From Planctomycetaceae bacterium (lineage in GTDB: Bacteria > Planctomycetota > Phycisphaerae > SM23-33), in contig JAJFVE010000124.1 in NCBI GenBank assembly GCA_021371965.1, positions 1 to 42,468 on the forward strand: DNA of 42,468 nucleotides, in the 5' to 3' direction. This document shows, piece by piece, positions 15,676 to 23,210 of this stretch. A program made the translations under genes and the position numbers. The notes below the pieces were generated by a model. The model saw only the letters and a list, made by a program, of their open reading frames with translations, was not told where the DNA came from and ran no database searches. The stretch's first letter is position 1; each line of letters opens with the position of its first letter.

Positions 15676-17553
15676 TCAGCAACACGTCTTAACAGCTTGG
15701 ACAACGTGCTCAGCATCAATTCCGGCGGCGCTGAGGAGTTTTGCAGGGGTGCCAGAGGTCGGCATGGAACGCACCGCTAGTTTGATTGTCGCAGGAGCCT
15801 TCTCTCCCGCCCCTGCGAAGGCATCCAGAACGGCGTCACCGAGTCCACCCTCGGCCCAGTGGTCTTCCACCACCACGAGCCTGCCTCCCGTGACCTCGGC
15901 GGCTTCATGCAGAACCTCTCTGTCTATCGGTTTGACCGAATAGGCATCAATGACTCGTATAGCAATGCCATCCAGTTTGAGCTGCTCGTATGCGAGCAGG
16001 CTCTCATGCAAGGTGATTCCTGCAGCGATGACCGCCACCTGATCTTTGTCCGAATGGCGCACGACCTTGCTTCCTCCGATGGGGAATGTTTCACCTGAGG
16101 GATAGATGACGGGTGTCTTTGCGCGAGTCGTACGCAGATAGGAGATTCCCGGCAGGCCGGCCATCGTGCTCACCAGGTGCGCCGTTTGGTTGGCATCGCA
16201 TGGGTACAGCACGGTACTGCCATGAACGGCCCGCATCATGGCCATGTCTTCAAGTGCCATCTGAGACGGGCCATCCTCGCCGATGCTGACACCGGCATGC
16301 GACCCGCACAGGCAAAGCTTGACGCCGGATATGGCGGCCATCCTGATCTGGTCGAAGCCCCGTGTGAAGAAGGCAGCGAAGGTCGCGGCAAAAGGGATTT
16401 TCCCCAGAACACTCAGGCCGATGGCGGCACAAACGAGTTGCTGTTCCGCAATGTACATCTCGAAAAACCGACTAGGATAGGCTTTGCCGAACTTGTCGGT
16501 GAAGGTCGAATTGGAGACTTCGCCATCGAGCACAACGACCTCCGGTCGCAATGCGCCGACGGCCATAAGCGCATCGCCAAACGCCATGCGCGTGGCTTCT
16601 GCGGATCCGACATCATAAACGGGTAATTTCAAAGGCTGGGCTGCCGGCCGCGTGAAGGAATGCGCGTCCGCGGGCTTCTGAACAGGCACCGTGACGTGGC
16701 GTTCGCCGCCGAGTTCTTCGATCGCTGTCCTGGCCTCGTCCGCACGAAGGGCCTTGCCATGCCACCCCTCCTTGTTTGCCACCAGAGAGACGCCTGAGCC
16801 CTTCACGGTCTTCGCCACGATGCAGGTGGGCTTGCTGGCCTGCTCCAAGGCTTGCCGATAGGCCGCATCAATGGCCCTCAGATCGTGGCCGTCGATTTCA
16901 ATCGCATGCCACCCGAAGGCACGTGCACGAGCCGCGTATGTCCGGGCATCCCACCCCAGATCGGTCGGTCCCCGCTGGCCCAAACGATTCATGTCAAGAA
17001 TCGCGACCAGGTTGTTCAACTGGTAGTGGCTGGCCTTGTCGAATGCTTCCCAGATGGAGCCTTCGGCCATTTCGCTGTCACCCAGCAACACCCAGACATG
17101 AAACGGCAGTCGGTCGATACACTTGCCGCTGAGAGCCAGTCCAATCCCGATCGGCAGGCCTTGCCCCAGGGAACCGGTGGCCACATCCACCCAGGGCAAG
17201 CCCTGAGGCATGCTACCGCCTTCTTCGCTCTGTAACGGCTTGGGATGACCTTCTAGACGGCTGCCAAACCTACGTAGAGTCAGCAACTCTTCGTCGGTGA
17301 TGACGCCGGCGGCCTTATACATCGAGTAGAGCAAAGGGCTGGCGTGTCCCTTTGAGAAAATGAGACGGTCGTTTGTGGGGCTATCGGGGCGATCCCAGTC
17401 ATACATGAGGTATTTCGCCAAAAGGACTGCCATCAGATCGGCGGCCGACATGGAGGACGTCGGGTGACCCGATCCAGCCGCAGTTGTGCATCGAATGCTG
17501 TCCACCCTGAACTGGGCCCCCAAATCCGCGACGCGCTGCAGTTCAATGGCCAT
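15676..17553 (-). CDS. tkt: Transketolase, short (animal-like) type
   Basis: A 625-residue thiamine-diphosphate enzyme of the non-oxidative pentose phosphate pathway. From the N-terminus it has TTAAGSGHPTSSMSAADL, SKGHASPLLY, DVATGSLGQGLPIG, GDSEMAEGSIWEAF and NNLVAILDMNRLGQ; the pyrimidine domain then carries EMYIAEQQLV, FAAFFTRGFDQIRMAAIS and GSHAGVSIGEDGPSQMALED. These match human transketolase (623 residues) far better than the roughly 660-residue E. coli TktA type. The ATG at 17553 has GAGAGGAG about 6 bases upstream. zwf and pgl, the oxidative branch, lie 15 kb away. Confidence 0.95.
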   Translation of the reverse strand: MAIELQRVADLGAQFRVDSIRCTTAAGSGHPTSSMSAADLMAVLLAKYLMYDWDRPDSPTNDRLIFSKGHASPLLYSMYKAAGVITDEELLTLRRFGSRLEGHPKPLQSEEGGSMPQGLPWVDVATGSLGQGLPIGIGLALSGKCIDRLPFHVWVLLGDSEMAEGSIWEAFDKASHYQLNNLVAILDMNRLGQRGPTDLGWDARTYAARARAFGWHAIEIDGHDLRAIDAAYRQALEQASKPTCIVAKTVKGSGVSLVANKEGWHGKALRADEARTAIEELGGERHVTVPVQKPADAHSFTRPAAQPLKLPVYDVGSAEATRMAFGDALMAVGALRPEVVVLDGEVSNSTFTDKFGKAYPSRFFEMYIAEQQLVCAAIGLSVLGKIPFAATFAAFFTRGFDQIRMAAISGVKLCLCGSHAGVSIGEDGPSQMALEDMAMMRAVHGSTVLYPCDANQTAHLVSTMAGLPGISYLRTTRAKTPVIYPSGETFPIGGSKVVRHSDKDQVAVIAAGITLHESLLAYEQLKLDGIAIRVIDAYSVKPIDREVLHEAAEVTGGRLVVVEDHWAEGGLGDAVLDAFAGAGEKAPATIKLAVRSMPTSGTPAKLLSAAGIDAEHVVQAVKTCC

Positions 17554-17703
17554 GAAAATACTCCTCTCTCCCCACGAGTCGTGTGGCCGCCCGGGCAGAT
17601 CCCCACTTTGGTTAGTTGCGCCACTCTCACGTCGACAACAATTATAGAACACCAGCCGCCCAGCCGCCGCGTTCAACGTGGCAACAAAGGGCAGCGGAAA
17701 AAA

Positions 17704-17752
17704 CTTGGGGCGGATCTTGGGGCGGAAGGTCGGACTTGGGGCGAACTTGGGG
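17704..17752 (+). repeat. Four CTTGGGG repeats with G-tracts, just before tRNA-Ser
   Basis: CTTGGGG occurs four times (starts 17704, 17716, 17735, 17746), most followed by CG, so four GGGG runs lie within 46 bases separated by 8, 15 and 7 bases. This may form a G-quadruplex, or be a recombination or end sequence of an island integrated near the tRNA. Otherwise the 17554-17848 region shows no gene. Confidence 0.55.
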
Positions 17753-17848
17753 TCTTTTCCCGGATCCAATGCACAGGCATGCAATGAATACGAAAACAAT
17801 GGAATTCATCGGGAAAATAACCGACACTCCTCTGTGCAGGCTGCATCA

Positions 17849-17933
17849 GGTAGGGTGTCCGAGTGGCCGAAGGAGCCGGTCTTGAAAACCGGTGTGCCGA
17901 AAGGCACCGTGGGTTCGAATCCCACCCCTACCG
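17849..17933 (+). tRNA. tRNA-Ser (anticodon UGA)
   Basis: The 85-base cloverleaf has a perfect 7-bp acceptor stem (GGTAGGG at 17849-17855 with CCCTACC at 17926-17932) and discriminator G. The anticodon loop CTTGAAA sits between CCGGT and ACCGG, giving anticodon TGA. The long variable arm TGTGCCGAAAGGCACC is typical of class II serine tRNA, and the T-arm is GTGGGTTCGAATCCCAC. CCA is not encoded. Confidence 0.97.
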
Positions 17934-18001
17934 TTACGCTATCGTCAGCATGGGCTGGATCATCCGACGGGGAAGCAATTCGCGACACGGCAAGAAGGGA
18001 T

Positions 18002-18301
18002 CTATGCACCACTCTGGTTGGGTTGCATCTTTTCCTTCATGACGCGGCCCATCTTGAACTTGACGGTTCTCTTGGCGGCGACGTGGACTCGTTCAAGAGT
18101 CTTGGGATTCTGGGCGGTCCGGGCGGCGCGCTGCTTGATCTCAAAAACGCCGAAGTCGCGGAACTCGAGACGGTTGCCGCCGCCGAGTTCATTGATGACC
18201 TCATCGAGGAAGACCTGCACGATCTCTTTCACCAGCACGCGCTTCTGATCAGTCTTGTCGGCAATGCGATCAACAAGTTCTTTTTTGGTCACCGTATGCA
18301 C
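18002..18301 (-). CDS. HU/IHF-family DNA-binding protein
   Basis: A 99-residue nucleoid protein. It starts [15 protein letters not shown] and continues [16 protein letters not shown], then [22 protein letters not shown] at the tip of the DNA-binding arm, and [13 protein letters not shown]. This is a full-length HU fold; the arm carries the conserved N-P proline that intercalates DNA. The GTG start at 18301 is supported by AAGGGAA 8 bases upstream; the in-frame GTG at 18292 is an alternative. A good promoter lies upstream at 18340-18368. Confidence 0.93.
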   Translation of the reverse strand: MHTVTKKELVDRIADKTDQKRVLVKEIVQVFLDEVINELGGGNRLEFRDFGVFEIKQRAARTAQNPKTLERVHVAAKRTVKFKMGRVMKEKMQPNQSGA

Positions 18302-18339
18302 AGTAGTTCCCTTCTGACCATGTTCCCCCCGCGCAAGTA

Positions 18340-18368
18340 ATCGTAGCTAAAAGACTTCATGCGTTCAA
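18340..18368 (-). promoter_or_regulatory. Sigma-70-type promoter of the HU gene
   Basis: On the minus strand TTGAAC (18368-18363), a 17-base spacer and TACGAT (18345-18340) lie about 40 bases upstream of the HU GTG. Both boxes and the spacing are close to consensus. Confidence 0.6.
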
Positions 18369-18384
18369 GCAAATTTCCCGGCGA

Positions 18385-21057
18385 TCATCGCGGGCCGTAC
18401 GGGCCTGTCGCGCTGAACTCCAGGCTGCACCCTGTGGGCCTGTGGCCGTCTTCAACGAACAACGTCACGTCGTTGTCTTCCCGCAGCCAGCACTCCGGCA
18501 GATAGTACAGTTCCTGCGGCCCTACCGACCAGTACCGCCCGACATTGTGGCCGTTAAGGAAGATCTGTCCCTTGCCTGGCCCGGAGATGCGCAGGAACAG
18601 CGCCTGCGAAGCCGGGGCGTACTTGAATTCGGCCTTGTACCAGGCTGGACGGTCGCCACCCAGGACACCGGAGGCATCAGCGGGCATCTGCCAGGCGCGG
18701 CACGACAACCGCCCCTGCGCCGTCACCGGCTCGAGCAGGTTGTACATCTTGATGTTGTCCAGCAACTTGGAATCGACGTCACCCCAGACCAGAACCTTCA
18801 GGACGTTCTTGCCCTTCTTGAGTTCGGCCCCGAGCGTCGCGTCGCCAAACCCGCTGCCCTGGCAGGGCAGGAACGCCACCGTGCGCTCGTTGCACAAAAT
18901 CGCCATGTGATGCGGCAGATTTTCAAACGTCATGTGGATCGGCGCGACCTTGTTCAGCGTGATCACGAGCTGCGCTTCCCAGACCGGCACGCCCTGAAGA
19001 TCGTCGATCATGAACAGCAAATGCCGCGGCACGACGCGCTTGGGGAAGCTCTCAACGCTCTTGAGCTTGAACTTGCCCCGCTGCAGCGGCCGGGCGTCGT
19101 ACACGTGATTCGCCAGGCCTTTGCGCTGGCCTAACTTGTGCCCGGTGCTGGCTCGTCCGAGATTATCTACCAGCATCGTCAGCGTGTTGGCGCCCTTGCG
19201 AAAGTCGGCATTGATGGGCGTTCGCACGGCGCCGTCGCCGCGGCCCCAGACGCCCAGACGCTTGCCGTTGAGGTAGAGCGTGGCGCGGTCTTCGCACTCG
19301 GGCAGGAACAGTTGCCGCTTGAGCGGCTTGTCCTCGATCGTCTCCAGGCGATACCAGATGTACCCATCATGGACGCCCAGGAAGTCGACGTCGCGCGGGC
19401 GGTCGATCTTGAGCCATTCCAGCGCGTTATCGCCCAGGGGCTCTTTGCTGACGCCGGTGCGGTTCCACGACCCGAGCTTGATGGGCTTGACGGCCGCCGG
19501 CGCGGTCGGCTTGATCTTCTTGTGCGTGAGCTTCCCGTCGAAAGCGATCATCGCATATTGCGGGGCGGCGTGATTGAAGACCACGTCGGTGGGCTCGATG
19601 CCGACGAAATCGGGACCGAGAACCAGCGTCTCGTCCAGCACCCACGTGCGCATCGCCAGCGAGCTGTTGACCAGCACGATCGTCAGCCCGTGGGCCTCGA
19701 TCATCACCGGCTCGTCGTCGCTGCCGATGACGGCCGCGATCACTGCGCCGTTGAGGCTGATGCGGGCCGGCCAGCCGGCCGGGCCGTGGACGACCAGTAC
19801 CTTGTGGCGGAAGAATCCCAGAGGCGTGACGTTAGACCAGTCGAGCTTGACCTGCTCGGTCAGTTGCAGGCCCAGCGGCACGGCCATGGCGCCCAGCGGT
19901 TCCAGCGAAACGTTGATATCGGTTCCGTCGGGCAATGAGACGGCGGCCTGCCTGATGTCCTGGCGACCGTTGTTGGTCACCACCGCCCACCGGCCGCGCG
20001 AACCACTGACATTCAGCACGGTCGAGGAATCGTGTATGTTGACGCGGGCCTCCTGGGCGTACGAGGCGGCCAGGAACGCGCCCATGTGATGTGCCAGCAG
20101 ATTCACAAGTCGCGTAGTGTAGTATTTCTGTGTCAGCCCGCCGCCCTCGGACAGCGGAGCGTCAAAATCGAAGCTGGTGGTCTGGAAGCAGTCGGGCCCG
20201 TCGCCGGGGGCGCCGGCCTTGAAGGCGAAATTCGTACCGCCGTGCCAGGGATAGTAATTAAATTGGGCCCCGCAGCCGAGGACTTCCATGGCCTTGCGGG
20301 CCACGTCGGCGGCGCCGCGGCGGGTATGCTGCCCGCTCCACTGATCGTAATGGCCGGCCCAAAGCTCACCCACCAGAAGCGGCGCCCCGCCCTGGCGCGA
20401 TCGCAATCGCTTGAGATTCTGGACGACATGGTCCCACCCGCGCACGGTCTCGATGGCCTCGGGCACGGCAGGCTCGGTCAGGTCGTTGCAGGTGATGATT
20501 GGCACTTCAAAGCCGCTGCGCCGCAGCAACTGGCTGACGAACTCGAGGTACTGCAGCCGATCGGGCATGGTGCGCAGTGTGTATTCATTCTCGCTCTGCA
20601 CCAGGATGATATTGCCGCCGCGCGTCACTTGCTGCTCGGCCAGGCGCGGGAGCATCTTGCGGAAGTACTTGTCGAAGTAGTGTAGGAACGTGGCATTATT
20701 GGCCCGCAGCGCCAAGCCAGGTTTGGCCAGCAGCCAGGCCGGCAGGCCGCCGAAGTCCCACTGCCCGCCGATGTAAGGCCCCGGCCTCAGGATCACGTAC
20801 AGACCCAACTCGCCCGCGGCGCGGACGAAGGCATACACGTCGTGATCGCCTGAGGTCTCCCATTTGCCTTCAAACGGCTCGTGGAAGTTCCAAGGCACGT
20901 ACGTGCAGATGCAGTTGAGCCCCGCACGCTTGGCCTTGAGCAGGCGGTCGGGCCACAGTGCTGCTGGCGTGCGGAAGTAATCAATCGACCCGCTGACCAA
21001 CCACAACCGCTGGTTGTCCAGCAGGAAACTGCCATCATCATAGGTGATAGTAGGCAT
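18385..21057 (-). CDS. Glycoside hydrolase family 35 beta-galactosidase
   Basis: An 890-residue enzyme hydrolysing terminal beta-galactosides. The N-terminal TIM barrel has RLWLVSGSIDYFRTP, NCICTYVPWNFHEP and VILRPGPYIGGQWDFGGLPA. The acid/base is E158 in Q-S-E-N-E-Y and the likely nucleophile E231 in V-G-E-L-W-A-G. The C-terminal half has beta-sandwich domains, including LYLNGKRLGVWGRGDGAV and IFLNGHNVGRYWSVGPQ, the typical GH35 jelly-roll end. No signal peptide is seen, so it is probably cytoplasmic or exported by an unknown route. The ATG at 21057 has AAGGAG 8 bases upstream, within reach of a small hairpin. Divergent from the gene at 21471. Confidence 0.93.
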   Translation of the reverse strand: MPTITYDDGSFLLDNQRLWLVSGSIDYFRTPAALWPDRLLKAKRAGLNCICTYVPWNFHEPFEGKWETSGDHDVYAFVRAAGELGLYVILRPGPYIGGQWDFGGLPAWLLAKPGLALRANNATFLHYFDKYFRKMLPRLAEQQVTRGGNIILVQSENEYTLRTMPDRLQYLEFVSQLLRRSGFEVPIITCNDLTEPAVPEAIETVRGWDHVVQNLKRLRSRQGGAPLLVGELWAGHYDQWSGQHTRRGAADVARKAMEVLGCGAQFNYYPWHGGTNFAFKAGAPGDGPDCFQTTSFDFDAPLSEGGGLTQKYYTTRLVNLLAHHMGAFLAASYAQEARVNIHDSSTVLNVSGSRGRWAVVTNNGRQDIRQAAVSLPDGTDINVSLEPLGAMAVPLGLQLTEQVKLDWSNVTPLGFFRHKVLVVHGPAGWPARISLNGAVIAAVIGSDDEPVMIEAHGLTIVLVNSSLAMRTWVLDETLVLGPDFVGIEPTDVVFNHAAPQYAMIAFDGKLTHKKIKPTAPAAVKPIKLGSWNRTGVSKEPLGDNALEWLKIDRPRDVDFLGVHDGYIWYRLETIEDKPLKRQLFLPECEDRATLYLNGKRLGVWGRGDGAVRTPINADFRKGANTLTMLVDNLGRASTGHKLGQRKGLANHVYDARPLQRGKFKLKSVESFPKRVVPRHLLFMIDDLQGVPVWEAQLVITLNKVAPIHMTFENLPHHMAILCNERTVAFLPCQGSGFGDATLGAELKKGKNVLKVLVWGDVDSKLLDNIKMYNLLEPVTAQGRLSCRAWQMPADASGVLGGDRPAWYKAEFKYAPASQALFLRISGPGKGQIFLNGHNVGRYWSVGPQELYYLPECWLREDNDVTLFVEDGHRPTGCSLEFSATGPYGPR

Positions 21058-21067
21058 TAAGGGTCTC

Positions 21068-21082
21068 CTTGCGTCCCGCAAG
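21068..21082 (-). promoter_or_regulatory. Hairpin abutting the GH35 ribosome-binding site
   Basis: On the minus strand CTTGCG-GGA-CGCAAG forms a perfect 6-bp stem with a 3-base loop whose right arm contains the AAG of the AAGGAG site. It could modulate translation initiation; no function is shown. Confidence 0.35.
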
Positions 21083-21128
21083 GGCGAAAGAAGCCGGCGA
21101 TTCCCTTCTCAACACTGCAATTGAGCAA

Positions 21129-21156
21129 AGTGTAAGAATCCCTGAAGGTTATGCAA
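21129..21156 (-). promoter_or_regulatory. Candidate promoter of the GH35 gene
   Basis: On the minus strand TTGCAT (21156-21151), a 16-base spacer and TACACT (21134-21129) lie about 70 bases before the ATG. Moderate match. The rest of this divergent intergenic region (21157-21470), visibly AT-richer than the flanks, shows no gene; the plus-strand frame extending upstream of 21471 lacks signs of coding. Confidence 0.4.
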
Positions 21157-21470
21157 CTAAAAACGAACTTCGCGCCGCCAATAGTGCTGCATCGTCAAAG
21201 CCTGCCGCCGCCGGCACAGGAACCGTTCCACCACATTCTAGGTTCATATTCGCTTGATACTAATGCTTTTATGCACAAACTTGCCTGAGCGGCCTGTTGT
21301 CGCTCACCGGCAAAGGACAATTGAGCCTGAATCAATACAAGTCATTATCTAAAAGTATGTTAAGCATAGGAGCATGCCTCTTGGAGTGCATTTTTCATTT
21401 TTTCCCCCTTCCAGATCAAAAAGTTGCCAGTCTTCTTTACTGTTCAGCGGCGGCAGTCTATAAAGATTGC

Positions 21471-23087
21471 ATGACCTTTCTGCCCTGTGCGAGTCTGATC
21501 GTGCTGTCAATAGCTGGCGCCTTGCCGCCTGCGGCGCCGCAGGTTGCGCAGGACGGCGGCGCCGATCTGGTTGATTTCGCCCGCAGAGCCATGAAGGAAT
21601 ACGCTGCGCATCGTATTTCACCGGAGCAGGTGCCAGTCCCGGCATCGTGGACGCCCCCGCCGCCGCACACCCTGAGGGCGGCAGTCACGCTGCGCAGCGG
21701 CGGCAACATTGTCTCTCGCGTGATCATGGAGAAAGACAGCCTTCCGTTGAGCGTGGCCGCTGCGGCCATAGCGGCGATCCGCAGCGAAAAGCTGCCCGAC
21801 CGCGTCACGCCGGAGGTGCTGGCGGGCCTGACAGTGGAAGTTGAGATGATGCTCACCGGCAAAACGGCGACGGACGAAGAACTGTCCCACGTCGTATGCG
21901 GGCGCAGCGGTCTGCAACTGGAGCGCGCGGGCAAGATCGCCCGAGTGCTGCCGTCGGAAGCGCACGAGTCAGGGATGGACCTGCAGCAGATGCGCAGCGC
22001 CTGCCTGATGCAGTTGCCGATGGACCGCTCATCGCTGGCCAAGCCATCGCAGTGGTCCATATTCCACACGCGGCATTTCGTGGCCTTGCCCGGTCAGCGC
22101 GCGAAGGAATTATTCCGCGGCAAACTGCCGGAGGCCGCCGATTCAGCAACCGGCGCCGATCGCGCCGTGGCGGTGGCCCAATACCTGATCCGCCACCAGG
22201 CCCGCAGCGGCGCGTATCGCACGGGCGAGGAGCCCGCCCCGATACGCGAGCACCTGGCAGCCGCCCTGGCAATGGCACGGCTCAACGCCCGCGTCAATGA
22301 CCGAAAGATTCAGCAGAGCGTCAACGCGGCGATGGCCTACGTCGCGCGTCAGATCAAGCGCAGCGAACGCACGGCGTATGTCGTCACCGGCGAACCGGCT
22401 GACCAATTGGCCGCCACGGCATATGTCGCGATGATCATCGCTCAACTGCCCGCCGCCCCGCAGGCGCAGGAAATCGCAGCGGCCCTGCTGGCGGCGATTT
22501 CCGATGCGGCGGGCAAACCCGGCAAGAGCGGGATCTCCTGCCGCCTCGACGGTACAACCGCAGCAGCCAACATCGAGGATCTGTGCCTGGCCTACCAGGC
22601 TCTTATGCATGCCCCGCAGAGAGCCGACGCCACATCAGGCACGGGCATGAGTTCTGCGCAAGTGGGCCTCTTTCAACAGATCAAGGCCGCGCCCGCCCAA
22701 GACGCCTGGTCGCAGGCGTGGAAGTGTTATGTGGGACTGTCATCGCCTGCGGATGCGCGTGCAGCAATCGAGATATACGCTCTGGACGCGATCGGCGACC
22801 GCCGCGGCGGGATCGGCCCGCGCGGCGGCGAACCGCTCGTTGCGATGACGAACCTGTTCATCAGCGGCGAGGGAGGCTCTGCGATGGCACTTACCGCCGA
22901 GCAGTTGAAAGCGGCGCGACGGTTCTGCGCTATGCAGATGTACAAGGGCATCGAGACGTATCTTTCGCCAGAGGGCGAGGCTGTCTTGGGTGGCGTACGA
23001 GCCTGCCCCGCCGCTGCGGCTGTCAGCGTCAGCGCCTGCGCAGCCGCCATCGAGACGTTCCTCACCTCCATCCATCATTCCCCGTGA
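21471..23087 (+). CDS. Secreted protein with AMMECR1-like N-terminal region and helical C-terminal repeats
   Basis: A 538-residue protein of unknown function. The N-terminus MTFLPCASLIVLSIAGALPP is a signal peptide, with cleavage probably near residue 25. Residues about 28-125 (LVDFARRAMKEYAAHR, TLRAAVTLRSGGNIVSRVIM, VTPEVLAGLTVEVEMMLTG) follow the order of AMMECR1 domains (A-R-x-x-x-x-x-Y, x-V-x-L, T-x-E-x-L-x-x-L-x-x-E-V), but the AMMECR1 hallmark L-R-G-C-I-G is not conserved. Residues about 225-400 are repeating alpha-helical pairs, as in alpha/alpha toroids such as prenyltransferase or cyclase folds. ATG 21471 is chosen for the signal peptide; its ribosome-binding site is weak. Confidence 0.65.
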   Translation: MTFLPCASLIVLSIAGALPPAAPQVAQDGGADLVDFARRAMKEYAAHRISPEQVPVPASWTPPPPHTLRAAVTLRSGGNIVSRVIMEKDSLPLSVAAAAIAAIRSEKLPDRVTPEVLAGLTVEVEMMLTGKTATDEELSHVVCGRSGLQLERAGKIARVLPSEAHESGMDLQQMRSACLMQLPMDRSSLAKPSQWSIFHTRHFVALPGQRAKELFRGKLPEAADSATGADRAVAVAQYLIRHQARSGAYRTGEEPAPIREHLAAALAMARLNARVNDRKIQQSVNAAMAYVARQIKRSERTAYVVTGEPADQLAATAYVAMIIAQLPAAPQAQEIAAALLAAISDAAGKPGKSGISCRLDGTTAAANIEDLCLAYQALMHAPQRADATSGTGMSSAQVGLFQQIKAAPAQDAWSQAWKCYVGLSSPADARAAIEIYALDAIGDRRGGIGPRGGEPLVAMTNLFISGEGGSAMALTAEQLKAARRFCAMQMYKGIETYLSPEGEAVLGGVRACPAAAAVSVSACAAAIETFLTSIHHSP

Positions 23088-23122
23088 CACTGAGAGCTGA
23101 TAGCTGAGGGCCGATAGCTGCT
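23088..23122 (+). repeat. Five-unit heptamer tandem repeat
   Basis: Directly after the stop codon of the preceding gene come CACTGAG, AGCTGAT, AGCTGAG, GGCCGAT and AGCTGCT, a degenerate 7-bp array. A second array with a different 7-bp unit lies at 31617-31658. Confidence 0.6.
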
Positions 23123-23140
23123 TTCAGCGTGATATCATTC

Positions 23141-23169
23141 TTGACAGGCCGCGGGCAGGAACCTACTAT
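23141..23169 (+). promoter_or_regulatory. Near-consensus sigma-70 promoter before the importer operon
   Basis: TTGACA (23141-23146), a 17-base spacer and TACTAT (23164-23169), with the start codon at 23211. The -35 is a perfect match. This probably drives the gene at 23211 and perhaps the whole ABC importer operon downstream. Confidence 0.7.
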
Positions 23170-23210
23170 CAATTCAGTGGTTCTGCCGAGTGCTAAATGA
23201 AGGGATAATC

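Noticed and set aside
15501..15719. 72-codon minus-strand frame between transketolase and hemerythrin 2
   Set aside because: Overlaps the transketolase end, has only one hydrophobic stretch and no recognisable family; kept as not supported.
9485..17933. CRISPR array or toxin-antitoxin system in the accessory block
   Set aside because: No regularly spaced repeats of 20-40 bases and no recognisable toxin or antitoxin pair; the G-tract repeats are too short.
17849..17933. Attachment site repeated from the tRNA 3' end
   Set aside because: No second copy of the tRNA 3' sequence was seen in the window.
21297..21470. Longer N-terminus for the 538-residue protein
   Set aside because: The extra residues lack a family match and would precede a clear signal peptide at 21471.
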